Shown: in pieces, positions 29,260 to 38,791 of the stretch
Numbering within the stretch: the first letter of the stretch is position 1
Layout of the letters: each line of letters begins with the position of its first letter
DNA from: Fundidesulfovibrio putealis DSM 16056
Lineage (GTDB): Bacteria; Desulfobacterota; Desulfovibrionia; Desulfovibrionales; Desulfovibrionaceae
Direction of reading: 5' to 3'
DNA length: 64,000 nucleotides
NCBI RefSeq assembly: GCF_000429325.1
Contig: NZ_AUBQ01000005.1
Span: 62,001 to 126,000 of the forward strand
Position numbers and translations under genes: made by a program
The notes under the pieces: model-generated
Databases searched by the model: none
Seen by the model: the letters and a program-made list of their open reading frames with translations, nothing else
What the model was told of the DNA's origin: nothing

Positions 29260-32001
29260 ATGCCACCGAGGGACCATCTCCCCAGAGGCTCCGAGCCGCT
29301 CTACCTGATCGACGGCTCCGCCTTCATATACCGTGGGTTCTACGCCTTCAGCGACCTCACGCGCTCCGACGGGTTTCCCACCAACGCGCTCTATTCCGTT
29401 TTACGCCTGGGGCTCCGCCTCCTGCGGGAGGAGCGCCCCCGCTACGCCGCCTTTGTCATGGACGGGCGCGGCCCCTCCTTCAGGGCGGACATCTTTCCGG
29501 CCTACAAGGCCCAGCGCGAGAAGATGCCAGAGCCCCTGGCCCAGCAGATGGACCCCATCGTCGCGGGCATGAAGCTCCTGGGCTTCCCGGTGCTGCGCGA
29601 GGAAGGCGTGGAGGCCGACGACACCATCGCCACCCTGGCCGCGCGCTGCAAGGCCGTCGGTCCGGTGGTCATCATCGGGGCGGACAAGGATCTGCGCCAG
29701 TGCCTGGACGAGCAGGTGCTGCTCTGGGACCCCTCCGGCAAGCAGGAAAAGCTCACCACCCTGCGGGACTTCCAGGCGGATTTCCCCCCCGGCCCGGCCT
29801 TCTGGCCGGATTTCCAGGCCCTCACTGGCGACTCCAGCGACAACATCCCCGGCGTTCCCGGCGTAGGCCCCAAAACCGCCATCGAGATCGTGGCCCAGTT
29901 CCCGAGCCTCGAAGAGCTTCGCGAGGGCGTGGCGCTCCTCAAGCCCGCGTGGCGCAAGAAGATCGAGCCCCACCTGGAAGACGTGTTCGTGTACCGCGAG
30001 CTGACGCGCCTCAAGCTGGACGCCGCTGTGGACGTCTCCCTGGAGTCCCTGGCCGTGGCCCCCGCGCCCCGCGAGGAGCTGGTTGATTTCCTGAACGCCT
30101 ACGAACTGCGCTCGCTCCTGCGGGAATTGCCCCGCGAGGGCGCGCCGGGCGGCCAGAACGGCTCCCCCAGGCCGGATCAGCCGAACCAGCCGGGCCGGGC
30201 GTCGCTGTTCGATGCCGCCCCTGAGGGCGGAGCAAGCAAAGGCGCTGGCGTGTCCGGGTCGTCTCCCCAGTCCGCCCCTTCGGCTTCCCCTGCTCCTTCT
30301 GATGGAGGGCAGCTGTCGCTGTTCGGTTACACCGCCGTCCCGCAGCCCGCGCCCCAGGCCGCTCCGGTGCAGGCCACGCCCCTTGCGGAGCTTCCTTCTT
30401 TTAATGATAGGAACACCGCCCTGGTCCCCACGGACGACGGCTTCCTGCTGGCCGTGTCCGGACAGCAGTGGCTGGTGGCAGCCACCCCGGCGGAGCTAGC
30501 CCCGCTTTTGGCCGGTGCCGCCTCGGTGGCCGCGCCGTCGCTCAAGGACCTGCTGACGGCCAGCCTCGAGTGGGAGCGCGTGCCCCTGGAAAAGTGGTTC
30601 GATCTGAGTCTGGGCGCATATCTTTTGAGCCCGGAGGAACGCGTGTATTCCTGGGGCAGGCTGCTGGACAGCCTGTGGTCCGACCCGGGCTTCAGCCCGG
30701 AGGAGGCCCCGGACGGCGCGCAGGGGCTGGCCTGTCTGGCCCTGGCCCGGCGCTTCGCCGCGCGCCTGGAGCAGGCCGGGCTGACCCCGCTTCTGCGCAC
30801 CCTGGAGCTGCCCCTGGTGCCCGTGCTGGTGCACATGGAGCGCGCGGGCATCGGCATCGACAAGGCCGCCTTCGCCGCCTTCGCCGAAGAGGTGAACACC
30901 CGGCTTTCGGAGCTCACCGAGCGCATGTACCAGCAGGCCGGGATGCGCTTCAACGTGCGCTCCAGCCAGCAGCTGGGTGACGTGCTGTACAACAAACTGG
31001 GGCTCAAGGCTCCGGGCAAGACCCCCGGCGGAGCGGCCTCCACCTCCGCCGAGGTGCTGGAGCGTCTGGCTGGCCAGCATCCGCTGCTGGATTCCATTCT
31101 GGAATACCGCAAGCTGGAAAAGCTGCGCTCCACATATCTGGAGCCGCTGCCGGGCCTCGCCGACGAGAACGGGCGCGTGCATACCACGTTCAACCAGCTG
31201 ACCACGGCCACGGGGAGGCTCTCCTCCAGCGCCCCCAACCTTCAGAACATCCCCGCGCGCGGCGACCTGGGGCGGCGCATGCGCGGCCTGTTCACCGCCG
31301 CGCCGGGCATGCTGCTCACCTCGGCGGACTACTCCCAGATCGAGCTTCGGGTGCTGGCGCACTTCTCCGGCGACCCCACCCTCATGGAGGCCTTCCGCCT
31401 GGGCCAGGACATCCACGGCCGCACGGCCGCGCTTCTGTTCGACAAGCCCCAGGGCGACGTGACTTCCGAGGAGCGCCGTCAGGCCAAGACCATCAACTTC
31501 GGCCTGCTCTACGGCATGGGGCCGCAGAAGCTCGGGCGCGAACTGGGCCTGACGCTGAACGAAGCCAAGGATTTTATCGCGAAATATTTTGAGCGCTTAT
31601 CCAGGCTCAAAGAGTACTACCAGTCCCTTGTGGAGCAGGCCAGGGAGAACGGCTTCGTCACCACGCTGGCCGGGCGCAGGCGGCTTCTGCCGGACATCCG
31701 CTCGCGAAACACCCAGCTGGAGGCCCAGGCCCGCAGGCAGGCCGTCAACACGGTGATCCAGGGCAGCGCGGCGGACATCATCAAGATGGCCATGCTGGCC
31801 GTGGCCCGCGATGAGACGCTTAAAAATCTGAACGCGCGGCTCATCCTCCAGATTCACGACGAACTGGTGCTGGAAGCGCCCGAGGCCTCGGCGCGCGAGG
31901 CCGGAGACCGCTTGGCCTCGCTCATGACCGGGGTGGTGGAGCTTTCCGTGCCCCTGGTGGCCGACGTGGGCGTCGGGCGCGACTGGGGCCTGGCCCACTA
32001 G
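29260..32001 (+). CDS. polA: DNA polymerase I
   Basis: A 913-residue family A polymerase for Okazaki fragment processing and repair. The N-terminal 5'-3' nuclease domain (about 1-290) has LIDGSAFIYRGFYAF, VEADDTIATLA and TGDSSDNIPGVPGVGPKTA. A disordered Pro/Ala/Ser linker follows (about 295-375) and contains QLSLF at 351-355, a consensus beta-clamp binding motif. The 3'-5' proofreading domain is degraded: no DxE motif is seen where expected. Polymerase motif A is D690-YSQIELR, motif B R739-RQAKTINFGLLYG, motif C H866-DE. AAGGAA precedes ATG 29260. Confidence 0.97.
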   Translation: MPPRDHLPRGSEPLYLIDGSAFIYRGFYAFSDLTRSDGFPTNALYSVLRLGLRLLREERPRYAAFVMDGRGPSFRADIFPAYKAQREKMPEPLAQQMDPIVAGMKLLGFPVLREEGVEADDTIATLAARCKAVGPVVIIGADKDLRQCLDEQVLLWDPSGKQEKLTTLRDFQADFPPGPAFWPDFQALTGDSSDNIPGVPGVGPKTAIEIVAQFPSLEELREGVALLKPAWRKKIEPHLEDVFVYRELTRLKLDAAVDVSLESLAVAPAPREELVDFLNAYELRSLLRELPREGAPGGQNGSPRPDQPNQPGRASLFDAAPEGGASKGAGVSGSSPQSAPSASPAPSDGGQLSLFGYTAVPQPAPQAAPVQATPLAELPSFNDRNTALVPTDDGFLLAVSGQQWLVAATPAELAPLLAGAASVAAPSLKDLLTASLEWERVPLEKWFDLSLGAYLLSPEERVYSWGRLLDSLWSDPGFSPEEAPDGAQGLACLALARRFAARLEQAGLTPLLRTLELPLVPVLVHMERAGIGIDKAAFAAFAEEVNTRLSELTERMYQQAGMRFNVRSSQQLGDVLYNKLGLKAPGKTPGGAASTSAEVLERLAGQHPLLDSILEYRKLEKLRSTYLEPLPGLADENGRVHTTFNQLTTATGRLSSSAPNLQNIPARGDLGRRMRGLFTAAPGMLLTSADYSQIELRVLAHFSGDPTLMEAFRLGQDIHGRTAALLFDKPQGDVTSEERRQAKTINFGLLYGMGPQKLGRELGLTLNEAKDFIAKYFERLSRLKEYYQSLVEQARENGFVTTLAGRRRLLPDIRSRNTQLEAQARRQAVNTVIQGSAADIIKMAMLAVARDETLKNLNARLILQIHDELVLEAPEASAREAGDRLASLMTGVVELSVPLVADVGVGRDWGLAH

Positions 32002-32007
32002 TGCCGC

Positions 32008-32041
32008 GTATGAGAAAAACATGAACATGTTTTTCTCATAC
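32008..32041. terminator. long perfect hairpin after polA
   Basis: A 16-bp perfect inverted repeat (GTATGAGAAAAACATG and its complement, 32008-32041) begins 7 bp after the polA stop. The descending arm contains TTTTTC, so it could end transcription, although no separate U-run follows. A close relative (same GAAAAACA/TGTTTTTC core) lies after pbpC at 52236-52268. Confidence 0.6.
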
Positions 32042-32197
32042 AAAATGCTTGGTTCTCTTGGGTTAGGGTCACGCATTGTATGAACGCATTTTGAGAACGC
32101 CACACTGCCGGGCAACACGTAGCGGTTTTCTTTGGTCAGGCTCATGTATGACGCCGGGCAGACACTGCAAGCACGACAAACGGGGAAGAACCGGGGC

Positions 32198-33004
32198 ATG
32201 AACATCACCGCCAAGACCATCAAGGAAGACCTGGCCCGCTGCAAGGCCGCCTACCTGAAGAACGAGGACCTGAAGGCCCTGGCCACCCTGGCCTCGGCCC
32301 TCAAGGGCTTCGTCTCCGTGAAGCTCCCCGGCACCGACCGGAGCGAGGTGGAGAGCCTTTTCCGCGAAGCCTTCTCCAATGTGAGCAAGATCGCCCGCGT
32401 CCTGAAGTACGTTCCCAAGGGCATCCCTTATTTGAAGGGCGAGGAAGCCAAGCTCTTTCAGTACATGGCAGCCGTGTACAAAAAGGTGCAGCAGGACATC
32501 GAGACCGAGTCGCTGGAGGAGATGCGCCAGCGCAAGCTCAAGATCGACCAGCTGGTGATAAAGGGCATGAAGCTCCTGGAGGACGGCAACCTCCTGGAGG
32601 CCCAGCGCAGCTTCCGCGAGGCCGTGACCCTGCACGTGGACGAGGAGGGGCTGTTCCCCATGCTGGCCATGAAGCTCATGGACAAGGGGCATCACAAGGC
32701 TTCGCTGGAATACCTGCGCGGAGCCATTGAAACCAGCCCGGACAACGCCCGCGCCTACGACCTGCTGGTGACCGCCATCACCAAGCTCAAGGAAACCGAG
32801 CCTGGGCTCAAGCTTTTGAACGACGTGCGCAAGAAGACCGGCGAGAGCCCTCTGTGGCTGGCCGCCTCGGCGCAGATCAAGGGGCAGGCGGGCAAGTGGC
32901 CCGAGGCCAAGGCCGACGCCGAAAAGGCCCTGGCCGCCAAGCCCGGCCTGGACATGGCCGCGAAGGCCCTGGCCAAGGCGAAAAAGGCGCTTGGCGCCGG
33001 GTAG
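32198..33004 (+). CDS. TPR-repeat protein of unknown function
   Basis: A 268-residue soluble, Lys/Glu/Ala-rich helical protein without signal peptide. From about residue 125 onward it shows TPR-like helix pairs (GMKLLEDGNLLEAQRSFREAVTL, MDKGHHKASLEYLRGAIETSPDNARAYDLL, WPEAKADAEKALAAKPGLDMA). The first ~120 residues are helical and not recognised. GGGGAAG precedes ATG 32198. It sits alone between polA and an ABC transporter operon; role unknown, perhaps a protein-interaction scaffold. Confidence 0.75.
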   Translation: MNITAKTIKEDLARCKAAYLKNEDLKALATLASALKGFVSVKLPGTDRSEVESLFREAFSNVSKIARVLKYVPKGIPYLKGEEAKLFQYMAAVYKKVQQDIETESLEEMRQRKLKIDQLVIKGMKLLEDGNLLEAQRSFREAVTLHVDEEGLFPMLAMKLMDKGHHKASLEYLRGAIETSPDNARAYDLLVTAITKLKETEPGLKLLNDVRKKTGESPLWLAASAQIKGQAGKWPEAKADAEKALAAKPGLDMAAKALAKAKKALGAG

Positions 33005-33017
33005 GGGCGAAGTGGCC

Positions 33018-33068
33018 AGAAGCCTCCGGCGGCCAAAGGGCTTCGCCCTTGTGGAATCCCTTATGGGG
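33018..33068. repeat. dispersed hairpin repeat, copy B
   Basis: AGAAGCCTCCGGCGG-CCAAAGGG box with hairpin AAAGGGC-TTC-GCCCTT and tail GGAATCCCTTATGGGG, just after the TPR gene. It shares its box, loop layout and tail with copy D inside cbiD. Confidence 0.75.
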
Positions 33069-33190
33069 TCGGCGGGTTCCCGCCTGTGTCGCCGTGCCGG
33101 GAGGTTTTCGTGTCCCAGAACGATGTGAAGACGCCACGCTGACATGGCGGGCTTGACCCCGTCCCCGCACGGGGCGATAGTCCGTCTACG

Positions 33191-33928
33191 ATGCATACCC
33201 CTCATTCTTCAGCCGGGTCTTCCGGCGTGAGTTCGGGCAGCGCCGTGGTGGCCGCCACGGACCTTACCCGCGTCTACCACACGCGCGGCGGCGACGTGGC
33301 CGGGGTTCGCGGCGCGAGCTTCCGGATTCAGGCCGGGCAGGTGGTGCTGCTCAAAGGGGCCAGCGGCTCGGGCAAGTCCACGCTGCTCTCGCTCCTGGCC
33401 GGATTGGACACCCCTACCGGGGGCGAACTCTCCGTGGCCGGGTGCGACCTGCGCCGCGCCTCCCAGGCCGACCTCACGTACTTTCGCCGCCGCACCGTGG
33501 GCATGGTCTTCCAGAGCTTCAACCTGATGCCCACCATGACCGTGCTGGAGAACGTCTGCCTCCCGGCGCTGCTGGCCGGAGACGCGCTCTCCGATGTGCG
33601 CCCCCGGGCCATGGCCCATCTGGAGTGGCTCGGGCTCAGCCACCGCGCCACGCATCTGCCCGAGGAGCTCTCCGGCGGCGAGATGCAGCGCACGGCCATC
33701 GCCCGCGCCCTGATAAACGACCCTCCGGTCATCCTGGCCGACGAACCCACCGGCAACCTGGACAGCGTCAGCGGACAGGCCGTGGCCGACTATCTGGCGG
33801 AGCTTGGCAGGCGCTTTGGGCGCACCGTGCTCATCGCCACCCACGGCGCACTGGCCGACCATCTGGCGGACCGCACCCTGTGCATAAAAGACGGGCAGGT
33901 GTCGGAGGGCGAGTGCGGCCTCTCCTGA
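33191..33928 (+). CDS. ABC transporter ATP-binding protein (LolD/MacB type)
   Basis: A 245-residue ATPase. Walker [11 protein letters not shown]-loop [17 protein letters not shown] (typical of the LolD/MacB class), signature LSGGEMQR, Walker [14 protein letters not shown] and H-loop ATHGALA are all present. The first ~20 residues are a Ser/Gly-rich tail. ATG 33191 has only a weak ribosome site. The permease gene begins 16 bases before its stop. Together with the permease and a secreted lipocalin-like protein it resembles the attEFGH operon, suggesting extraction or export of a lipid-linked product. Confidence 0.92.
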   Translation: MHTPHSSAGSSGVSSGSAVVAATDLTRVYHTRGGDVAGVRGASFRIQAGQVVLLKGASGSGKSTLLSLLAGLDTPTGGELSVAGCDLRRASQADLTYFRRRTVGMVFQSFNLMPTMTVLENVCLPALLAGDALSDVRPRAMAHLEWLGLSHRATHLPEELSGGEMQRTAIARALINDPPVILADEPTGNLDSVSGQAVADYLAELGRRFGRTVLIATHGALADHLADRTLCIKDGQVSEGECGLS

Positions 33929-36489
33929 ATTTCGCACGCATCGCCTGCTGGTTCGTGTTGCGCCAGTGGCGGCAGAAGCTCTGGCGTTCCCTGGCGGTGA
34001 TCGTGGGCGTGGGTCTTGGCGCCTCGGTCTTTCTGAGCGTTCGCCTCGCGGTGAACGCCTCGGTGGAGGCCTTCAGTCAGGGCATGGACGCCTTTACCGG
34101 CACGGCCTCGCTCTCCGTTGCCGCGCCCGGCTTCCGTGTGGATGACTCGTTGGTGGGGCGGCTTCTGCGCCTTCCGGGTGTCACCCAGGCCTCGCCGGTT
34201 ATTTCGGCCTACGTGAAGGACGATGCGGGCAATCCGGTGCGCCTGATCGGGGTGGACCCCCTGCTGGACCGCGCCTTCCGGGGATTCTCCATCGCAGGAA
34301 GCTCCGGCGAGGCGGACCAGGGCGTCAACTGGATGGACCTCATGGCCGTTCCCGGAACCGTGCTCCTGGGCAAACCCCTGGCCCAGCGCCTGGGCGTGGA
34401 GCCGGGCGGGCGCTTCACCCTGCACTCCGGCGGTCGCGAGGCCTCTTTCACGGTGCTGGCGGTGCTCGCTCCGGAAGGTCTGGCCGGGGTGGAGGCGGGC
34501 AATCTGGCGGTGGCGGACATCTCCACCGCCCAGGAGTTTTTGGGGCTGGCCGGAAAGGTGGACCGCATCGACGTGAAGCTCGCGCCGGGCGTGTCAGCCG
34601 ACGCCGTGGGGGAAATATTGCCTCCGGGCGTCCACGCCGCGCCGCCCGGCGAGGCCCGCGAATCCGGTCTGGCCATGATTGAGGCCTATCAGCTGAACCT
34701 CACGGTGCTTTCATTCGTGTCGCTCTTCGTGGGCATGTTCCTGGTGTACAGCCTGGTGTCCCTGGACGCGGCCTCGCGCCGCAAGGAGCTGGCCGTGCTG
34801 CGCTCCCTGGGGGCAGGGCCGGGCGCGGTGTCCGCCCTGTTCCTGTTTCAAGGAGGCATGCTCGGGGCGCTGGGCTGGCTGGCAGGCATGCCCGTGGCGG
34901 CGGTGTTCACGGGCTGGATGCTCCAGGGCGTCAGTTCCACGGTGAACAACCTGTTCGTGCGCGTGGCTGTGCAGGGGGCGAGCCTTGATCCCCGGGAGAT
35001 CGGCCTGTCGCTCGGCGTCACTGTGGCCGTGTCGCTTCTGGCCTCCATCGGGCCTGCGGTGCGGGCCATGCGCGTCTCCCCGCGAGAAGCCATGTCCATC
35101 CACCGTCAGGAGGAGAGCCAGAGCGCATCCGCCGGACGGGTCTGGGCCGCTCTGGGGCTCGTGCTGGCCGTGGGCGCGTGGCCCGTCAGCATGCTGCCGT
35201 CGCCAACGGGGTTTCCGCTGCCCGGCTATCTGGCCATCTTTCTGCTGTTCACGGGGCTGGCCCTGCTCTCGCCCTTCGCGCTTCGCCTGACCATCGCCCT
35301 GGCCGCCCCCCTGGCCCGGTTGGGCGGGGTCCCGGCGGAGCTGGCTTCGGCGCAGGCCGGGCGGGGCGGCAACCGGGCCGCCGTGTCCGTAGGGGCGCTG
35401 GCCACGGCTATGGCCCTGTTCCTGGCGCTCTCCACCATGATCCACAGCTTCCGGGCCAGCTTCGTCACCTGGCTGGACCAGACCGTCACCGGGGACCTGT
35501 TCGTGCGCCCGGCCTACGCCGAGCTGAACGGCTACCGCGACAACCTGCCCCCGGAGCTCTCCGCATGGCTGGCCGCGCGCGGCGACGTGGAGGTGGTGCC
35601 CTATCTGCGGCGCTATCTCACTCTGGGAAAGACGGCGTACCAGTTCGAGGCTACGGACATGCCCGGCCTCCTCAAGTTTTCACGCTTTGCCGTGCTGGAG
35701 CGCCTGCCCGACGCCGAAGCCCTGCTGCTCTCCGGGCAGGGCGTGGCCATAGCCGAGGCCCTGGCCAACCAGGCCGGGCTGAAAGCCGGCGACCGCTTCC
35801 ATGTGCAGGTGGGCGCGGCCAGGGTGGACGCCGTGGTGGCCATGGTGGTGCGCAGCTACCGCACACGCGGCGGCGAGGCCTATTTTGATCTCGCCGCGTT
35901 CCAGTCCCTGGGCGGCGACCCAGGCGCAGGAGGGCTTCGCGTATACTTCAAGGACCGCAGCGGCGACCTGACCGCCAGGGCCGAGGCCCTGCGCGCGCAG
36001 ATGCTGGCCGAGCCCTGGGGGCCGGGCGTGGAGGGAGTCCCTGGAACGGGGCTGCACACGCTGGTGACGGGCATCTTCGACGAGACCTTCGCCATCACCG
36101 GGGTGCTCCTGGTGATCGCGCTGGGCGTGGCGGCGCTCGGAGTGTGCGTCACGCTGACGGTGCGTGTGCTGGAGCGCATGCGCCAGATCAACACGCTCCT
36201 GGCCGTGGGGGCAAGCCGGGGCCAGATAACGGCCATGGTGCTCTGGGAGGCGGTGTACCTGGGGCTGGCCGGGGAGATCGTAGGCGTCATCGGCGGGCTG
36301 GCCCTGTCGGTCATCATCATCTACGTGATCAACCGCCAGTCCTTCGGCTGGACGTTCGTGTACCTGCTGGACTGGCGCGCCCTGGCCCTCTCGCTGCCGC
36401 TTATCCTGGCGGCGGTGCTGGCTGCGGGGCCGCCTGCCTGCCGGGCCGCGCTGTCGCGTACGCCCGCGCTGATCCTGAGGGAACGATGA
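33913..36489 (+). CDS. FtsX-family ABC permease, duplicated
   Basis: An 858-residue permease with two FtsX modules: an N-terminal helix (FVLRQWRQKLWRSLAVIVGVGLGASVFL), a first periplasmic domain, three helices with DAASRRKELAVLRSLGAGPGAV, then a second module with MacB-like periplasmic domain and VTLTVRVLERMRQINTLLAVGASRGQITAM. It should work with the preceding ATPase as a lipoprotein- or lipid-mobilising exporter rather than an importer. No ATG fits; GTG 33913 with GGAGGG immediately upstream is the likeliest start, overlapping the ATPase gene. The stop overlaps the next start (ATGA). Confidence 0.88.
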   Translation: MRPLLNFARIACWFVLRQWRQKLWRSLAVIVGVGLGASVFLSVRLAVNASVEAFSQGMDAFTGTASLSVAAPGFRVDDSLVGRLLRLPGVTQASPVISAYVKDDAGNPVRLIGVDPLLDRAFRGFSIAGSSGEADQGVNWMDLMAVPGTVLLGKPLAQRLGVEPGGRFTLHSGGREASFTVLAVLAPEGLAGVEAGNLAVADISTAQEFLGLAGKVDRIDVKLAPGVSADAVGEILPPGVHAAPPGEARESGLAMIEAYQLNLTVLSFVSLFVGMFLVYSLVSLDAASRRKELAVLRSLGAGPGAVSALFLFQGGMLGALGWLAGMPVAAVFTGWMLQGVSSTVNNLFVRVAVQGASLDPREIGLSLGVTVAVSLLASIGPAVRAMRVSPREAMSIHRQEESQSASAGRVWAALGLVLAVGAWPVSMLPSPTGFPLPGYLAIFLLFTGLALLSPFALRLTIALAAPLARLGGVPAELASAQAGRGGNRAAVSVGALATAMALFLALSTMIHSFRASFVTWLDQTVTGDLFVRPAYAELNGYRDNLPPELSAWLAARGDVEVVPYLRRYLTLGKTAYQFEATDMPGLLKFSRFAVLERLPDAEALLLSGQGVAIAEALANQAGLKAGDRFHVQVGAARVDAVVAMVVRSYRTRGGEAYFDLAAFQSLGGDPGAGGLRVYFKDRSGDLTARAEALRAQMLAEPWGPGVEGVPGTGLHTLVTGIFDETFAITGVLLVIALGVAALGVCVTLTVRVLERMRQINTLLAVGASRGQITAMVLWEAVYLGLAGEIVGVIGGLALSVIIIYVINRQSFGWTFVYLLDWRALALSLPLILAAVLAAGPPACRAALSRTPALILRER

Positions 36490-37583
36490 GACGAACGCAT
36501 ATCGCTTTGCTTGCCGCGCTGTGCCTGCTTCTGGCCTCGCAGGCTTTCGGGCAGGAGTTTATACCCGTGACCGGGCCGTGCGACTTCGAGTTCCCACGCG
36601 ACCACGGGCCGCACCCCGGCCACAAGACCGAGTGGTGGTACTACACAGGGGCGCTCAAGGGGCCGTCCGGCGAGCGCTACGGGTTCCAGTTCACCCTCTT
36701 CAGGAGCCGCATCAAGCCCGGCGAGCCTGAACATGCCACGGGGTGGCGCACCAACCAGATTTTCTTGGGCCACGCGGCCATCACCGACGTGCCCGGCCGC
36801 AGGCACCGCCAGCACGAGGCGGTGTCCCGCGCGGCGCTGGATCTGGCCGGATGGGCGCAGGACGGCTCGGAAACGCGCATCTTCCTGCGCGACTGGAACC
36901 TGTCCATCGCACCGGACGCGCATCGCCTCACGGCCAGGGGGCCTGACTTCTCCTACGATCTGACGCTTACTCCCCGGAAAGGCCCCATCGCCCATGGGGA
37001 GAGGGGCTACAGCCAGAAGGGCGTCAAACCCGAGAGCGCCAGCTGCTACTATTCCATCCCGCGCATGGAGGTTGCCGGGACCATCCAACTGGACGGCAAG
37101 GCGATCCCGGTCACCGGGGAGGCCTGGATGGACCAGGAGTATTCGTCCGCGCCGCTGGAGGCGGGGATATCGGGCTGGGACTGGTTCAGCCTGCGCCTGT
37201 CGGACGGCTCCGACCTGATGGTGTTTTTCCTGCGCGCGGAGAAGGGCGGCTTCGGCCCGGCCACGGGGGGGACGCTGATCGCGCCGGACGGCAGGACCAC
37301 GCGCATCAGCGCGTCGCAGCTTACGCTCGCTTCCACCGGGAGCTGGACCAGCCCGCGCTCCAAGGCCCGGTATCCGGCGGGCTGGAAGCTGACCGCGCCG
37401 GGCATCGCGCTTACGATCTCACCGGAAGTCCCCGACCAGGAGATGAACACGCCGCTTTCCACGGGGGTGAACTACTGGGAGGGGCTGGTGCGGGCCACCG
37501 GCACTGCTGGCGGCAAACCGGTGACCGGCGAGGGGTACGTGGAGCTGACCGGGTACGACAAAGCGTTCACGGCGAGGTATTGA
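36486..37583 (+). CDS. secreted AttH/CrtC-type lipocalin-like hydrolase
   Basis: A 365-residue exported protein (signal peptide ending near SQAFG-QE). The body matches the AttH/carotenoid 1,2-hydratase superfamily: PRDHGPHPGHKTEWWYYTG near the start, GYSQKG, ASCYYSIPRM and GEAWMDQEYSS in the middle. These lipocalin-fold proteins commonly follow an ABC/FtsX pair (attEFGH arrangement), as here with ATGA overlap. A true carotenoid hydratase role is unlikely in this context; handling of a hydrophobic ligand in the periplasm is the better inference. Confidence 0.88.
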   Translation: MRRTHIALLAALCLLLASQAFGQEFIPVTGPCDFEFPRDHGPHPGHKTEWWYYTGALKGPSGERYGFQFTLFRSRIKPGEPEHATGWRTNQIFLGHAAITDVPGRRHRQHEAVSRAALDLAGWAQDGSETRIFLRDWNLSIAPDAHRLTARGPDFSYDLTLTPRKGPIAHGERGYSQKGVKPESASCYYSIPRMEVAGTIQLDGKAIPVTGEAWMDQEYSSAPLEAGISGWDWFSLRLSDGSDLMVFFLRAEKGGFGPATGGTLIAPDGRTTRISASQLTLASTGSWTSPRSKARYPAGWKLTAPGIALTISPEVPDQEMNTPLSTGVNYWEGLVRATGTAGGKPVTGEGYVELTGYDKAFTARY

Positions 37584-37718
37584 GCGTTGAGCGGGGCGAA
37601 GAGTTTACACGGCTTGTAGTGAGGATTTATATGGTTTTTCTGGAGGTCGGCCCAGATTCTCGATTCGGGCGAGGCGGAGCCTTCTTAAGATAGAAGGACA
37701 AGAGTGCGGCAAAATACA

Positions 37719-38645
37719 TTAGTTGTTTTTCGTGAATATTCCTTCGATGTCAGTTGGGAGTTCCCTTTGACGTATTATCTCATGGAACACGCTGTGTAAG
37801 TTACACATTTGTTCCCAAATGTGTCTGACAAGATTTACTTCTCCGAAGAGATCTAATATGGTTGATAAATTGGATCGGGTGTCCCTCATCGTTCCAGTCT
37901 CAAGATATTCTTTTAATGGTTGAATGAACTCATCATGAATCAAGGAAATGCCTTGCCATGGGTGATCAATTCCCCAAATATCTCTACAGAGAATCTCATT
38001 TATAAAACATTTGATTTGTGCCTTGTCCGGCGGGATGAGTTTAAGATGGTCGTATGCATCTAGCATGTACAGTATTTTGGATCGCTGGTACTCAAGTAAT
38101 GAGAAGAGTGAGAACAGCTTTGCCCTAGTTGAATAGAGGCGCAGCCGCATATGGGCGCTGTCTGGTGTCAAGGTGTTTAACTTGGGTATGTATATTGTTT
38201 TAGTATTCTGGCCTTGTCGAATGCGTACGTCGCATGAGGAGATGTAGTCATTCAAACACAAATAATAAATTTGCTCACTTTTAAAACATACTAAGACTAA
38301 GAGTAGTGGGGCAGCCGTGCCCATCTTTCGGGCGGTGTGCAGTGATTTGGTCTCAATGGTGAATTTCACAACATCAATAGAAAAGTCTGCATCGAGCGAT
38401 AGTTTGGTGTGTTCGCATGCGTTTGTGGACTTTAATTGTACAAAAAAATGTTCTCCAGATGTTGTTGAGTATTCAGAATCTATTTTGTCAAACACCTCAA
38501 TGGATAAATCAATCCCATAGTCTGGGTAGTCATAGTTCCTGACAACCCAGTGAGAAGGAATAAGCCGCTGGAACATCTCACGAGATTTTGTTTCCATCTC
38601 ATGTTGAAACGTTCTTTTGTGCGATGTGATATGCCTGTTATTCAT
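37719..38645 (-). CDS. DUF4365 domain protein, putative PD-(D/E)xK nuclease
   Basis: A 308-residue protein. The N-terminal ~160 residues match DUF4365: YPDYGIDLSIEVF followed by GEHFFVQLKST, giving the D...QxK arrangement of restriction-like nucleases. The remaining helical half is not recognised. Base composition is strikingly AT-rich and codon use unlike every neighbour, which points to horizontal acquisition. DUF4365 genes are frequent in defence islands, but no partner (methylase, helicase, toxin) is adjacent. A TATAAT -10 lies about 30 bp upstream of the ATG; no strong ribosome site is visible, so a start at 38597 is an alternative. Confidence 0.75.
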   Translation of the reverse strand: MNNRHITSHKRTFQHEMETKSREMFQRLIPSHWVVRNYDYPDYGIDLSIEVFDKIDSEYSTTSGEHFFVQLKSTNACEHTKLSLDADFSIDVVKFTIETKSLHTARKMGTAAPLLLVLVCFKSEQIYYLCLNDYISSCDVRIRQGQNTKTIYIPKLNTLTPDSAHMRLRLYSTRAKLFSLFSLLEYQRSKILYMLDAYDHLKLIPPDKAQIKCFINEILCRDIWGIDHPWQGISLIHDEFIQPLKEYLETGTMRDTRSNLSTILDLFGEVNLVRHIWEQMCNLHSVFHEIIRQRELPTDIEGIFTKNN

Positions 38646-38674
38646 GGTGAGTTATAAGTCTTGGCTTTTACTCA

Positions 38675-38680
38675 TTATAA
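38675..38680 (-). promoter_or_regulatory. -10 element upstream of the DUF4365 gene
   Basis: A perfect TATAAT on the leftward strand. The best -35 candidate, TTGATG, lies 15 bp upstream, shorter than optimal. The AT-rich context raises the chance of random occurrence. Confidence 0.4.
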
Positions 38681-38791
38681 CTGCCAGCAATAATCATCAA
38701 AGTTGTTTCTGCGCCTGTCACACGCCCATCGTTGTGTTTGTGTTGAGGAAACGAAGACTCAGCAAGTTCCAATTCCCCTCTTCCTCGTTGT

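Noticed and set aside
33928-33955. Later starts for the FtsX permease (CTG at 33922 or GTG at 33955)
   Set aside because: GTG 33913 has GGAGGG directly upstream and keeps the amphipathic N-terminus; the later GTG would cut into the first helix region.
36486-37583. Carotenoid 1,2-hydratase function for the lipocalin-like gene
   Set aside because: No carotenoid genes nearby; the ABC/FtsX context fits the AttH-type role better.
37680-37697. Small hairpin CCTTCT-TAAGAT-AGAAGG between the lipocalin and DUF4365 genes as terminator or attachment site
   Set aside because: Only a 6-bp stem, no U-run, and no matching direct repeat was seen on the other side of the AT-rich patch.
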